Shown here in pieces: positions 1 through 8,870 of a stretch of 64,000 nt of DNA. The stretch spans positions 22,632 through 86,631 of the forward strand of contig JAGRIU010000060.1 of assembly GCA_020443075.1 (NCBI GenBank), in the 5' to 3' direction. The position numbers were made by a program, and so were the translations under genes. A model generated the notes under the pieces. It saw only the letters and a list, made by a program, of their open reading frames with translations, was not told the origin of the DNA and searched no databases. The number at the start of each line of letters is the position of its first letter. Within the stretch, counting starts at the first letter, position 1. The DNA is from Alphaproteobacteria bacterium (GTDB lineage: Bacteria; Pseudomonadota; Alphaproteobacteria; Micavibrionales; Micavibrionaceae).

Positions 1-381
1 GACAGCGGCCTGAGCGTGACGGCGCTCGGCGGTGATCCGGGCATCTATTCCGCGCGCTGGGCGGAAAAGCCCGATGGGACGCGCGATTTTGCCTATGCGA
101 TGGAAAAAGTGAGGGCGGCGCTGGGCAATTCACCGGACACAAGCGCCGCCTTTATCTGCGCTTTGTCGCTGGCCTGGCCGGACGGGCGCGTCGAAACGGT
201 CAAAGGGCGTGTAGACGGGCATTTGAGTTTTCCTCCGCGCGGCGACAAAGGCTTCGGCTACGACCCGATTTTTATTCCTAATGGCTACGATATCACCTTC
301 GCCGAAATGGAGCCGCAGGCTAAACACGCAATCTCCCACCGCGCGGATGCATTTTCTAAATTAATCAATCTCTTCTTCTAA
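1..381 (+). CDS. rdgB: RdgB/HAM1 non-canonical purine NTP pyrophosphatase, C-terminal part
   Basis: Hydrolyses dITP, XTP and similar deaminated purine triphosphates to monophosphates, cleaning the nucleotide pool in the cytoplasm. The frame is open from the first base and reads [11 protein letters not shown], the conserved active-site segment of the Ham1 family. The later [15 protein letters not shown] segment and the SHRADAF ending are also family hallmarks. About 126 residues are present, so roughly the first 70 lie before the window. It precedes hemW, as in many alphaproteobacteria, but here an unrelated small gene sits between them. Confidence 0.95.
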   Translation, partial: DSGLSVTALGGDPGIYSARWAEKPDGTRDFAYAMEKVRAALGNSPDTSAAFICALSLAWPDGRVETVKGRVDGHLSFPPRGDKGFGYDPIFIPNGYDITFAEMEPQAKHAISHRADAFSKLINLFF

Positions 382-453
382 AAACCTCATATTTTACATA
401 CGAAAAGAGCCGAGTTTTCCACAGGCTCGCTTGAAATTTTGTTTACAGAAAAC

Positions 454-482
454 TTGACTTTTATTTCCGAAAGGCGTAAAGA
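454..482 (+). promoter_or_regulatory. Putative sigma-70 promoter of the IcmD-like gene
   Basis: A -35 box TTGACT (454-459) and a -10-like box TAAAGA (477-482) are separated by 17 bases, about 85 bases before the next start codon. The -10 box is imperfect. It would give the small gene its own promoter independent of rdgB. Confidence 0.5.
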
Positions 483-524
483 ATTCATCAACACTCGCAT
501 GCATAAAAAAGACGAATCAGTCCG

Positions 525-540
525 CCCCGTAAGGACGGGG
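525..540 (+). promoter_or_regulatory. Leader hairpin before the IcmD-like gene
   Basis: CCCCGT and ACGGGG form a perfect six-pair stem around the loop AAGG, about 12 bases before the AAGGAG ribosome binding site. No T-run follows, so it is more likely an RNA-stability or translation element than a terminator. Confidence 0.4.
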
Positions 541-566
541 AGTGCAAGCCCAAAGGAGAAGATGAA

Positions 567-983
567 ATGAACAAGATTAAACAAAAAATACTGGGTGCTC
601 AGGCCGCTTTTGTTGTCGGTCTTTTAGGGTTTGCAACAGACGCACATGCACAATTCGCGCCGACAACGACATTCGATGATCCTACATTCAGCACGATTGC
701 CCGCAATATTACGCAATCCGTCGAAGAAATTCCGGGCCTGATGGCCAGCGTGGCTTACATGCTCGGCTTGTTGATGGGCGTAATGGGCGTGATCAAAATC
801 AAAGACCACGTTGAAAACCCGACCCAAACACCGATGAAAGACGGCGCAGTCCGTCTGGCCGCCGGTGGCGCTCTCTTCGCTCTGCCGATGGTTTTCGAAG
901 CCATGTTGAACACAATCGGGACGACAAGCACGGCGATTGCACCGGCTAAATTGGCACCGGCAACATTCGAGCTGACGAACTAA
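567..983 (+). CDS. Small exported/membrane protein resembling IcmD (DotP)/IcmC (DotE) of Dot/Icm secretion systems
   Basis: 138 residues. An N-terminal signal-like segment ends near AHAQ (residues 26-29). A hydrophobic helix around 58-77 (VAYMLGLLMGVMGV) is followed by IKIKDHVENPTQTPM and a second hydrophobic stretch (LAAGGALFALPMV). The helix, a Lys-rich linker with NPTQ-P, then a second helix is the arrangement of the small Dot/Icm type IV secretion proteins IcmD and IcmC. This is a pattern match by eye, not a search. AAGGAG is well placed before the ATG. It stands alone between rdgB and hemW with its own promoter; no other Dot/Icm gene is in the window. It could be an orphan paralogue or part of a dispersed system. 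Confidence 0.6.
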   Translation: MNKIKQKILGAQAAFVVGLLGFATDAHAQFAPTTTFDDPTFSTIARNITQSVEEIPGLMASVAYMLGLLMGVMGVIKIKDHVENPTQTPMKDGAVRLAAGGALFALPMVFEAMLNTIGTTSTAIAPAKLAPATFELTN

Positions 984-1002
984 GCCGAATAGGCTCAATT
1001 AA

Positions 1003-2196
1003 ATGATCGAAACGGGCCAGATGGGATTGTATTTTCACTGGCCCTTTTGTTTGTCCAAATGTCCGTATTGCGACTTTAATACCCATATCCGCGAAAACGT
1101 AGACCGGCAGCGCTGGCTGGATGCGTATAAATGCGCGATGGATTTCTACGCCGAAAAGCTGCCGCACAGGATAATATCATCGATTTTTTTCGGCGGCGGC
1201 ACGCCGTCTTTAATGCCTCCGCAAACGATCGGTGAAATCATCGCTCACGCGCAAAAACTCTGGCCGCAAGTCAACGACCTCGAGGTGACGCTGGAGGCAA
1301 ACCCGACTTCCGTCGAGGCCGAGAAATTCGCAGCCTTCGCCGATGCGGGAGTTAACCGCGTTTCGATCGGCGTGCAGGCTCTCAACGATAACGATTTAAA
1401 GTTTCTGGGCCGCCAACACGATGTAAAAGCGGCCCGCCGCGCCATTGATATCGCCTGCAAAAACTTCCCGCGCTATAGCTTTGATCTGATTTATGCCCGC
1501 CCCGGTCAAACGCTGGAAAGTTGGAAAAACGAGCTAGACGAAGCTTTTGATTTGAGCGGCGGCCATCTTTCGCTCTACCAGCTCACCATCGAGCGCAACA
1601 CGCCGTTTTACTTCGCCCACGCACAAAAGCGTTTTGCCATGCCTGAAGAAGACCTCGCCGCCGACTTCTACCATTTGACGCAGGAAGCTACGTCCAAAGC
1701 CGGATTGCCAGCCTATGAAGTCTCTAACCATGCCGCCGAAGATCATCAATCGCGTCATAATATGAATTACTGGCGCTATGGCGATTATATCGGCATCGGC
1801 CCTGGTGCGCATGGGCGCCTGACGCTGGAGGATGGCGTGAAATACGCCACGCGCGAACACCAATCACCGGATATCTGGCTCGAATGGGTCGGAGAAAAAG
1901 GCAGCGGCGCGCATCCTTTCACGCCCTTAAGCCGCGCCGAGCGTTTTAACGAATGCCTGATGATGGGGCTGCGCATGAGCGAAGGGCTGAACTTCGTTCG
2001 TCTGGAAGAGCAAGGGGCGTGCCGTTGGCAGGAGCGCATCAATGAAGAGCGCCTGAAAACCCTTCAGGCAGAAGGCTGGCTCAGCTACGACGATGAACGC
2101 ATCATCTTAAACGCCGAAGGACTCTTGCGCCTCAATGCTATTTTGCCCTACATCCTGCTTGAGGCAGGCGAGGGGGGCGCGAAAAGCGCGGCCTAA
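1003..2196 (+). CDS. hemW: HemW-type radical SAM protein (coproporphyrinogen oxidase-like)
   Basis: 397 residues. The radical SAM cluster motif is CLSKCPYC (Cys16, Cys20, Cys23) followed by DF rather than a fourth Cys. That difference separates HemW, a haem-binding putative haem chaperone, from true oxygen-independent coproporphyrinogen oxidase HemN. Further marks are FFGGGTPSL, EANPTS and VSIGVQALND in the SAM-binding barrel and a C-terminal HemN-like domain. ATG at 1003 was chosen; an in-frame ATG at 1021 (MGLYFHWPFC) would also leave the whole domain. The stop overlaps the end of the opposite-strand gene by four bases. Confidence 0.93.
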   Translation: MIETGQMGLYFHWPFCLSKCPYCDFNTHIRENVDRQRWLDAYKCAMDFYAEKLPHRIISSIFFGGGTPSLMPPQTIGEIIAHAQKLWPQVNDLEVTLEANPTSVEAEKFAAFADAGVNRVSIGVQALNDNDLKFLGRQHDVKAARRAIDIACKNFPRYSFDLIYARPGQTLESWKNELDEAFDLSGGHLSLYQLTIERNTPFYFAHAQKRFAMPEEDLAADFYHLTQEATSKAGLPAYEVSNHAAEDHQSRHNMNYWRYGDYIGIGPGAHGRLTLEDGVKYATREHQSPDIWLEWVGEKGSGAHPFTPLSRAERFNECLMMGLRMSEGLNFVRLEEQGACRWQERINEERLKTLQAEGWLSYDDERIILNAEGLLRLNAILPYILLEAGEGGAKSAA

Positions 2197-3872
2197 AACG
2201 GCCATTTGATTTGCGACAAGATCGGCAGGGCCTCTTGGCCGTTCAACAAAAATTGCCCTTGCTCGGTCAAAGACAGCTCAAAGACATAGGTGTTACGGCC
2301 CTCTTCGTCGCTTTCAACGCGTCCGATATTTTTAAGCTGTTGTAAAAACGCGATGCTGTCCTGATAAATGACAATTTTCGATGACTCCGACGCGGCTGTG
2401 TTTTCGGCTGCGGCTTTATAAAGATCCAGCTTTTCCAGCAGGCCTTCGAGATTGCTCAGGCGCGCGGTGATAACCCCCGTAGCCCCGCTAAGCGCGGCAA
2501 TGTCGGCTTTAATGTCGCCCGTTAAATTGAGGTGATACAGCGCATTACCGATATCGCTTTTAAGCTCGAAATGCGTGCCCGCACCGGAAAGCAAGGCGGG
2601 GAGTTTCATCAGAAGGATCATCGGCCCCATCGCCGCCATCGGGTTGCTCGGATCAGCCTGTGCGCCGTTATTCAACACTTTGACAATCCCGCGAAGAGGA
2701 ATCTTTTCGCTGTGCAGGGATAAAGTCGCCTCCTGTGGCAAAAAGTCCCGCACTTGCGGTTCCAGCGGTTCAATGCCCAAACCCTTGTATCCGAAGGCGA
2801 TCAACGTATTGACCGGACCGCTGCGCACATTGTCTGCCCCCAGCGTGAAGTAGAGTTTATCAAGCTTTAAAGATTCGAGCGTATTCAGATTTTGAGCCGC
2901 AGCAGAGGAGCCGCCAAGAACCTCACTGATTTCATCACTACGCGTGCTGTTAAAACTGACGTCACTGATCTTAAAATCGGAAACAACCTCATCAAGACTG
3001 TCGAGGATGCCCAGAAAAGCGTCCGCATCAAAGGGAGAAGGGGCTTCGATTGGAGGCGTCGCATCTTCGTTAGCAGAATTTGCATCTTCCAAAGGTCCGC
3101 CCGCCGTGATCGCGTTTTCTGCCTTTTTCGCGGTTTGCTGAAGCGCATAGGCGCTTTGAATGGCTTTGCTTTGCGCAGCTAGCCTGAGGAGGTCGACTTT
3201 GGCGATGTTTACCGTGCTTTCGATCGTGCCGATATTCAGGCTTCCTGTATTCGTTGCAGAGGCGATTTTAAAGTTATTCAGCCGCACAACCATCGGCCCC
3301 GTCCAGGCTTGCGGAGTTTCTTCGTTCAAATCATAACGAGCCCGCACCGCGCCGATGGAAAAGGTTACAGGCTTTTGTTTCTGGTCTATCGTCTGGACCT
3401 GAATATTGTCGTACAAAGCATCAAGCTGGACGAAATTCTCGAAATCTTCATGCCATATGCCGCGGGCTTTTTGCCCGCCGAATGTAATGTTGAAAATTTC
3501 GGTGTTACGCGCATCAAAGCCGTGGATGGCCGGGGGAAGGGTCAGGTCCATCTTCCACTCTTTGGGCTTTTCGGTTGGCTCCGCATTAATGGAAATTGTA
3601 CCCAGAGTAATCGTGTTGCCGTCCGCATAGTGCATTTTGGCAGCCGGCAAGCTCACAGCGTAATGCGTATCCGTAGGCTCGACCGTAACAGCGCCGTCAA
3701 ATTCAATTGTATACTCTTTTTGCACGTTCGCGAGCTGCGCCTGACGTTCCAGAATATTCTCGAAAACGCTTTTGAGATGCTCGGCGCCTTGTGCGCTGAT
3801 GGCTTCTTGTGCCTGTACGCTGGAAATAGAAAAGGCCAGTACAGCCAAAATGCTCAAAAAGAAAAGACGCAT
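2193..3872 (-). CDS. Exported protein of unknown function, 559 residues
   Basis: A clear signal peptide (MRLFFLSILAVLAFSISSVQA, cleavage near residue 21) points to the periplasm or outer envelope. The rest is a long, mostly beta-type sequence with repeated short strands, a helical acidic insert around 240-290 (KKAENAITAGG, then ANSANEDATPP) and no cysteine-rich or catalytic motif I recognise. The style recalls periplasmic DUF945/DUF2125/AsmA-like proteins, but I cannot assign a family. It runs convergent with hemW and divergent from the helicase-like gene. Confidence 0.85.
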   Translation of the reverse strand: MRLFFLSILAVLAFSISSVQAQEAISAQGAEHLKSVFENILERQAQLANVQKEYTIEFDGAVTVEPTDTHYAVSLPAAKMHYADGNTITLGTISINAEPTEKPKEWKMDLTLPPAIHGFDARNTEIFNITFGGQKARGIWHEDFENFVQLDALYDNIQVQTIDQKQKPVTFSIGAVRARYDLNEETPQAWTGPMVVRLNNFKIASATNTGSLNIGTIESTVNIAKVDLLRLAAQSKAIQSAYALQQTAKKAENAITAGGPLEDANSANEDATPPIEAPSPFDADAFLGILDSLDEVVSDFKISDVSFNSTRSDEISEVLGGSSAAAQNLNTLESLKLDKLYFTLGADNVRSGPVNTLIAFGYKGLGIEPLEPQVRDFLPQEATLSLHSEKIPLRGIVKVLNNGAQADPSNPMAAMGPMILLMKLPALLSGAGTHFELKSDIGNALYHLNLTGDIKADIAALSGATGVITARLSNLEGLLEKLDLYKAAAENTAASESSKIVIYQDSIAFLQQLKNIGRVESDEEGRNTYVFELSLTEQGQFLLNGQEALPILSQIKWPF

Positions 3873-4014
3873 AAAAAACCTCCGGATTTGGCTTGCAAAA
3901 AGCAGATATCTTGATGATATGCTCTTATAAACCGTATTTGGTTAGACATCGGCAGTGGTTTTGTTTTATACCCAAAGCCTGTCGGTAAAGGCAAATAAAT
4001 GTTGGAGAAAATTC

Positions 4015-5190
4015 GTGAGTATAGTCCAGACGCAGGATTCACAATTAACGCTCGATGAAAACGGATATGTTCTGTATCAGGCAAAGCTGGGCAATCCCTT
4101 GCCCGGCGAGCCTGTGGCGAAACTCGAATGCGGCGACACGCCTTTGCGGCCTAAGCTATTATTACTGGATGCGGAAAGCGCAAGAGGCGAAGAGCGTGGC
4201 CCCTTGCATCAACGCCTTGAAAGCTGGATGGCCGGCCATATCAAAGCCGTTCTTGAGCCGTTGGCCGCTCTGGAAAACGAAGAGGGCATATCCGGCCCGG
4301 CCAAAGGAATTGCTTTTCAGGTCTATGAATCCTTAGGGATTGTCCCGCGCGCCGATCTTGAATCCCTGATCGCCGATCTCGATACCGAAGGCCGTCAGGC
4401 CCTGCGCGCCCGCAAAGTACGCCTTGGCCCCATTCTGGTTTTTATTCCGGCTTTGAATAAACCGGCCGCCGTGCGTCTGCGCGCGTTGCTCTGGGGCATT
4501 CATCACGGCAAGGCCTTGCCCATGCAAACGCCGAAGGACGGCGTTGTGTCCTTCGAAATTGATCCCTCCGCCGTGGATAAGCGTTTCTATCAGGCCGTGG
4601 GCTATCCGGTTTTTGGCCGACGCGCCATCCGCATCGATATGCTCGACCGGGTGATCAACGCGGTCTATGACGGCGCTGAAAACGGCAAATTCCGGGCGCA
4701 GCACACGATGGCCGAATGGCTGGGCTGCTCAATCGATGGGCTCTATGATGTGCTGGAGGCTATGGGCCACCGCCGTATCAAGGAAGAGCTTAAAGACGTT
4801 ACACCGGAAGAAAAGGCAACCGAAGAAACGCCGGAAGCGCCTTCTGAAACACCTTCTGAAACGCACCCCGAAGAAGAACAAGGCGCAGAGAAAAAAGAGG
4901 AAGAGACCAAAGCGCAAGAGGAAAAAGCTCAGGACGAAAAACCCGCCTTGGCGATGTTTTTCCTGAAAAAAGGCAAAGCCTTCCAGCAATCGCGTCCGCC
5001 GCACCAAAAGCCTCACAAAAAGTTTGATCACGCAAAGGGCGAAAAACCCAAAGGCAAAGAAGGCGGCAAAGGCAAACGTAATCAATCGACGAACCGCACG
5101 CCCAAAATCATGAGCACAGGCCCCAAGCCGAAACCCGAGGATTCACCCTTTGCAATCCTGCAACAACTCAAGAAGCAATCCGATGGCTAG
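4015..5190 (+). CDS. Stand-alone C-terminal region of an alphaproteobacterial SUV3-like helicase
   Basis: 391 residues from GTG at 4015, preceded by TTGGAGAAA six bases upstream; the frame is open to 3955 but lacks a ribosome site there. Residues about 60-280 (LHQRLESWMAGHI, ARKVRLGPILVFIPALNKP, LRALLWGIHHG, FYQAVGYPVFGRRAIRIDML, MAEWLGCS) match the region that follows the helicase core in large SUV3-like helicases of alphaproteobacteria. The tail from about 265 is highly charged (Glu/Lys-rich, then Lys/Gly/Pro-rich) and likely disordered and nucleic-acid binding. No ATPase motifs exist here or upstream, so the helicase core is either encoded elsewhere or lost. A split RNA helicase subunit is the likeliest reading. 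Confidence 0.75.
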   Translation: MSIVQTQDSQLTLDENGYVLYQAKLGNPLPGEPVAKLECGDTPLRPKLLLLDAESARGEERGPLHQRLESWMAGHIKAVLEPLAALENEEGISGPAKGIAFQVYESLGIVPRADLESLIADLDTEGRQALRARKVRLGPILVFIPALNKPAAVRLRALLWGIHHGKALPMQTPKDGVVSFEIDPSAVDKRFYQAVGYPVFGRRAIRIDMLDRVINAVYDGAENGKFRAQHTMAEWLGCSIDGLYDVLEAMGHRRIKEELKDVTPEEKATEETPEAPSETPSETHPEEEQGAEKKEEETKAQEEKAQDEKPALAMFFLKKGKAFQQSRPPHQKPHKKFDHAKGEKPKGKEGGKGKRNQSTNRTPKIMSTGPKPKPEDSPFAILQQLKKQSDG

Positions 5191-5560
5191 AGGCGGAGGC
5201 GTTTTTTGCGTACTGGCTGTGCTACTGTTTATGCAGACCGCACCGGTGCGCGCCGCGCAATTCTCCGGCGACTACCTTCTACGGGTGTGTGCGTCCGATA
5301 AAAACGGAAACGAACTCAGTCCCGGCTCCCATGCAGCCTGTCAGTCCTATATCGCAGGCATCATGGATTATCACACGCTAATTCGTTCTTTGGGCACGTC
5401 CCCCAGCGTTGATTTCTGCGTCCCCGAAGGCACAAGCCTGAATGAAATCCAGCAGCGCGTTGCCAGCTATTTGTTCCACAATAAACACGAGCAAGGCCCG
5501 TTTATTGCCGCTCCGGCTGTCGCTTTGGCGCTGTACAAAGCTTATCCGTGTAAAAACTAG
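5183..5560 (+). CDS. Rap1a/Tai-family periplasmic protein
   Basis: 125 residues from ATG 5183, whose first codons overlap the stop of the previous gene; an upstream TTG at 5150 would spoil the signal peptide. The signal sequence ends near APVRA-AQ. The mature part has the Rap1a pattern: an early Cys (LLRVCASD), AACQSYIAGIMD, a central FCVPEGTSLNEIQ, and a helical PAVALALYKAYPC ending in Cys. Family members named Rap1a neutralise type VI amidase toxins, but many alphaproteobacterial relatives stand alone with unknown role. Immunity function here is not supported by any neighbouring toxin. Confidence 0.75.
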   Translation: MARGGGVFCVLAVLLFMQTAPVRAAQFSGDYLLRVCASDKNGNELSPGSHAACQSYIAGIMDYHTLIRSLGTSPSVDFCVPEGTSLNEIQQRVASYLFHNKHEQGPFIAAPAVALALYKAYPCKN

Positions 5561-6594
5561 GCGTTCATTAAAAGCGCGAGAAATATAATCTGCGGCACGG
5601 TCACTAAAGGCAAAGACAACGCAACTTTCCAGGATTGACTGAATTCTTTGACCACCAGAATTTCCGTGTAATCGGTCGATACGCCCGCCATCAAAAACGC
5701 AAAACCGTTCCCCGGCGCGCCCGCGCTGTTCATGATTTGCGCGGCAATCGGCGCGGAGCCCTCCGAGCACACCTCGATAATCGTTGCCACAACCAGCGTC
5801 ACAAAAAGCCCGATCAGGCTCGGCCCCAGCCAATAAGCAAACAAATCGGCGGGAATAAAGGTCTTCATCAGCGCGGCAATCAGTGTTCCGAAAACGATCC
5901 AGCGGACGATCATTCGTCCGTCTGCCCAGCCTGCCTTCACAACGTCTTTCACCCATGCGCGTGAAAGCCGGAAAGAGGCGAGGCGCTGCTTCATATCGGG
6001 CCAGATTTTGAAATCCTCATCATGCGCCGCCGTATGCGGGTTTTCCGGCAAAACCCCGTTTTTGACCAGCCGCAAATACACAAGCCCGGAAACAAAGGCG
6101 ATAACCATAGACGCAACCGTAAACAGCAAGGTCCATTTCAAGCCGATCAGAGAAATCAAAACAAAGGTCAACGTCAGGGAGTTCCAAGGGCTGGCGATTA
6201 AAAACGCCATAATCTGTGCCAGCGAGAGCCCGCGATCATACAGCTTGGCCGAAATCATCAAAATCCCGTGATTGCAGATATCCAAAGCCACGCCTGCAAT
6301 CGTCGCCTTAAGGATATCGCGCGCCGTTTCACCGCGCCCCATAACGGCCGTGAAATATTCGCGCGGCACTTTATCCATCAGCCCGACCGTCAATAGCCCC
6401 AGAGCCAGCCCCCACCACATCGTCGAAAAAAGCTGGATCAGACTATCGGCCAATGGTCCGATATAGGGCAGGGGGGCATTCAAAAACGACAAGAGAATGA
6501 CAGGTGCAATGACCGCCAATGACCCGTGCATGATCGGGTCAAAACGGTTCTTTTTATGTGGGTGGCAACAATGCTCTGCGGACTCTTCGCTCAT
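5557..6594 (-). CDS. ArsP/DUF318-type permease (PF03773)
   Basis: 345 residues, multi-spanning inner-membrane protein. The N-terminus is Cys/His-rich (EHCCHPHKKN), possibly metal-binding. About eight hydrophobic segments are visible in two halves, with family-type stretches such as GVALDICNHGI, IASPWNSLTLTF and CSEGSAPIAAQIMNSAGAPG. Members export organoarsenicals or unknown metal(loid) substrates; the substrate here cannot be told. It overlaps the end of the convergent Rap1a-like gene by four bases. Confidence 0.85.
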   Translation of the reverse strand: MSEESAEHCCHPHKKNRFDPIMHGSLAVIAPVILLSFLNAPLPYIGPLADSLIQLFSTMWWGLALGLLTVGLMDKVPREYFTAVMGRGETARDILKATIAGVALDICNHGILMISAKLYDRGLSLAQIMAFLIASPWNSLTLTFVLISLIGLKWTLLFTVASMVIAFVSGLVYLRLVKNGVLPENPHTAAHDEDFKIWPDMKQRLASFRLSRAWVKDVVKAGWADGRMIVRWIVFGTLIAALMKTFIPADLFAYWLGPSLIGLFVTLVVATIIEVCSEGSAPIAAQIMNSAGAPGNGFAFLMAGVSTDYTEILVVKEFSQSWKVALSLPLVTVPQIIFLALLMNA

Positions 6595-6633
6595 GCCGCT
6601 ATCGTAGGCGCATTTTATATCGGCGGCAATGCT

Positions 6634-7647
6634 TTAAGACGAACGCTCGATGCTATAACGCACCAGTTCCTCCAGCACGGGGCGCAAGGTGTGGTCTGGC
6701 GCTTCGGCCAGAGCCTCGATGGCTTTCTCCCCGTACCCGCGCGCCATATCCAGCGTTTGTGCGTAAATATCATGTCGCTGCAAAATGGCCTGCGCCTGCT
6801 TCAAATCTTTGTCGCTGGTCTCGCGTCCGCTCAAAGTGCGCTGCCAGAAGGCGCGTTCATCATCATCGGCCTTTTGCAGGGCCAGAAGCACTGGCGCGGT
6901 CATCTTGCCTTCGCGGAAATCATCCCCCACGGTTTTGCCTAGCGTCTCCCGCTCGGCCATATAATCCAGAGCATCATCGGCGATTTGGAACGCGATCCCC
7001 AGATAAAGCCCGTATTCCGCCATCGCCTTGGCCGCATCCGGCCCGGCCACCGCAATCACAGGCCCGACTTCGCAGGCCGCCGTAAACAGCGCCGCCGTCT
7101 TGGCTTTGATCACGGCGATATAATCATCCATCGTTGTGGAGAGATTGTTGGCGGTGGTGAGCTGCATCACTTCCCCCTCGGCGATAATCGCCGATGCGCC
7201 GGACAGAATGCGCAGCACATCCAAAGACCCGTCCTCGGTCATAAGCTGGAACGCGCGAGAAAACAGGAAATCCCCGACGAGAACGCTGGCCTGATTGCCG
7301 AAAACCAGATTGGCCGAATCCTGTCCGCGCCGCTCGGCGCTTTCATCGACCACGTCATCATGCAAAAGCGTCGCTGTATGGATAAACTCGACAGAGGCCG
7401 CCAGACGGTGCGCCCGCGCCATCTCGCCACCATATATTGCCGTCGATGCCAGCGTCAAAAGCGGGCGAATGCGCTTGCCGCCTGCCGCAATCAAATAGGC
7501 CGCCAGTTGCGGGATCAGCTTCACATGCGAATCCATCTTCTCGATGATCAGCGCGTTAACCGCACGCATATCCTCATCCAGCATCGCATTCAGCCGCGTC
7601 GCCGGATTGCCGTCCTGTGAAACCGTTTTTGCCTGTGTCATCGCCAT
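6634..7647 (-). CDS. ispB: All-trans polyprenyl diphosphate synthase (octaprenyl/decaprenyl type)
   Basis: 337 residues. Builds the long isoprenoid side chain of ubiquinone from IPP and an allylic starter. The first aspartate-rich motif is LLHDDVVDESAERRG, the second IADDALDYM, followed by GKTVGDDFREGKMTAPVL; GGKRIRP binds the diphosphate. No bulky residue blocks the chain upstream of the first motif, as expected for a long-chain enzyme. With ubiE and ubiK in the same window it supports a ubiquinone-based respiratory chain. Chain length cannot be read from sequence. Confidence 0.92.
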   Translation of the reverse strand: MAMTQAKTVSQDGNPATRLNAMLDEDMRAVNALIIEKMDSHVKLIPQLAAYLIAAGGKRIRPLLTLASTAIYGGEMARAHRLAASVEFIHTATLLHDDVVDESAERRGQDSANLVFGNQASVLVGDFLFSRAFQLMTEDGSLDVLRILSGASAIIAEGEVMQLTTANNLSTTMDDYIAVIKAKTAALFTAACEVGPVIAVAGPDAAKAMAEYGLYLGIAFQIADDALDYMAERETLGKTVGDDFREGKMTAPVLLALQKADDDERAFWQRTLSGRETSDKDLKQAQAILQRHDIYAQTLDMARGYGEKAIEALAEAPDHTLRPVLEELVRYSIERSS

Positions 7648-7718
7648 AGAATTGAGATTTAAAGGAGCAAGCCCATCAGAACAAGAAGATTTTTCGGGCT
7701 TGAAAAGTGCTCATCCCC

Positions 7719-8324
7719 TTAATCATTCGCCTGATAGTTCGGATTTTTGATTTTCGGTGTTGGCATAGAGCGGGTCTGGATCTTTTTCTGGGATTCTTTG
7801 TTGTGTTTGTATTCCTGTAGCAATTGAAGCAGAGTGTTTTGCTGCTCGGCCTGTAGTTCCTCAAGAGCTTTCTCTTTATCCTCTTCGGAAAGCTCTGCCC
7901 CATCTTCATCGTCCGCAGGCTCGTCTTCGGCCTTCTCAACGGCAGGCGGCGGTGCGCTCTTGGCTTTTTTGACGCTGCGTTTATCGGAAGAGCCGTCCTC
8001 ATCCTCGTTCTCGGCGTCCTGAGCCGCCTTGGCCTCTTCTTCGGCTTTGCGCTCTTCGGCGAGCGACTTATACTTGTTCCAGATACGCTTCTGCTCTTCT
8101 TCGCCGTCGGCATCTTCAATGTCGTGCGGTTGCCCGTCGCGCCAGATTTGCGTGGCGCTGCGCTTTTGAGCTTCAACTTGATCCGCATTTTCGCCGCTAT
8201 CATGGTCTTTAGGCTGAACATATAGCGTTTTGGAATGGATTTGCGTATCATAATCCCGCTCCTGCGCGTGTGCGGCGAAAGGCAGGACGGAACAGGCAGT
8301 AATCAACAAAAGACGTTTAAGCAT
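7719..8324 (-). CDS. Exported acidic coiled-coil-like protein of unknown function
   Basis: 201 residues from ATG 8324 (MLKRLLLITACSVLPFAAHA, a normal signal peptide); the frame is open to 8360 but that extension precedes the signal peptide. The mature protein is very rich in Glu, Asp, Lys and Ala. Long runs of charged residues between about 70 and 180 predict continuous helix or disorder. No family recognised. It is divergent from the GNAT gene, with starts 30 bases apart. Confidence 0.75.
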   Translation of the reverse strand: MLKRLLLITACSVLPFAAHAQERDYDTQIHSKTLYVQPKDHDSGENADQVEAQKRSATQIWRDGQPHDIEDADGEEEQKRIWNKYKSLAEERKAEEEAKAAQDAENEDEDGSSDKRSVKKAKSAPPPAVEKAEDEPADDEDGAELSEEDKEKALEELQAEQQNTLLQLLQEYKHNKESQKKIQTRSMPTPKIKNPNYQAND

Positions 8325-8354
8325 AGAAACAGTGTAAAACAGGTTCTCATCACG

Positions 8355-8870
8355 ATGCAATTGGAAAAACTAGCGATCCGTCCGGCTACCTCTAGAGACT
8401 TGAAACTGTTGCAGGATATAGCCAATGCTATGCATTCGGCCAAAGATATCGGCTATTTTGAAAAGAGCCTTCACCTTCAAAGCGAAGGCTCGCGGCTGAT
8501 TCTGATCGCCGAATATGACGGTGCGCCTGCCGGTTATACGATGCTGGCCTGGCAGCCTAAGTACGCTTTTTTCAAAGCGATGGGCTTTCCCGAAATACAA
8601 GACCTCAATGTTTTGCCCGCCCTGCGCCGCAAGGGAATCGCCCGCGCAATCATTGCTCATTGTGAGGCACTGGCGCGCAAGAAAAAGCTCACGCACATGG
8701 GGATCGGCGTCGGTATGGATGCCTCATACGGCGCGGCCCAGCGTTTGTATGTGAAGCTCGGCTATATTCCAGATGGCTACGGCATAACCTATGACCGCAA
8801 AACCGTGACGTTCGGTGAACTCAAACCCATCGACGACCATCTGAGTTTAATGATGGTCAAAGAGCTTTAG
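8355..8870 (+). CDS. GNAT-family N-acetyltransferase
   Basis: 171 residues from ATG 8355; the open frame extends to 8235 only by overlapping the divergent gene. Acetyl-CoA-dependent acyltransferase with unknown acceptor. The acetyl-CoA loop is visible as RRKGIARAII in motif A, after the strand IQDLNVLPAL. YGAAQRLYVKLGY forms motif B. The stop overlaps the end of the convergent hydrolase remnant by four bases. Confidence 0.85.
   Translation: MQLEKLAIRPATSRDLKLLQDIANAMHSAKDIGYFEKSLHLQSEGSRLILIAEYDGAPAGYTMLAWQPKYAFFKAMGFPEIQDLNVLPALRRKGIARAIIAHCEALARKKKLTHMGIGVGMDASYGAAQRLYVKLGYIPDGYGITYDRKTVTFGELKPIDDHLSLMMVKEL

Noticed and set aside
4729..5085. Open frames opposite the helicase-like C-terminal tail, Arg/Phe-rich
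   Set aside because: They are shadows of the Glu/Lys-rich tail codons; no ribosome site or plausible protein composition.
5183..5560. Rap1a-like protein as immunity protein of a toxin pair
   Set aside because: No type VI amidase or other toxin gene is adjacent; only the family resemblance is supported.
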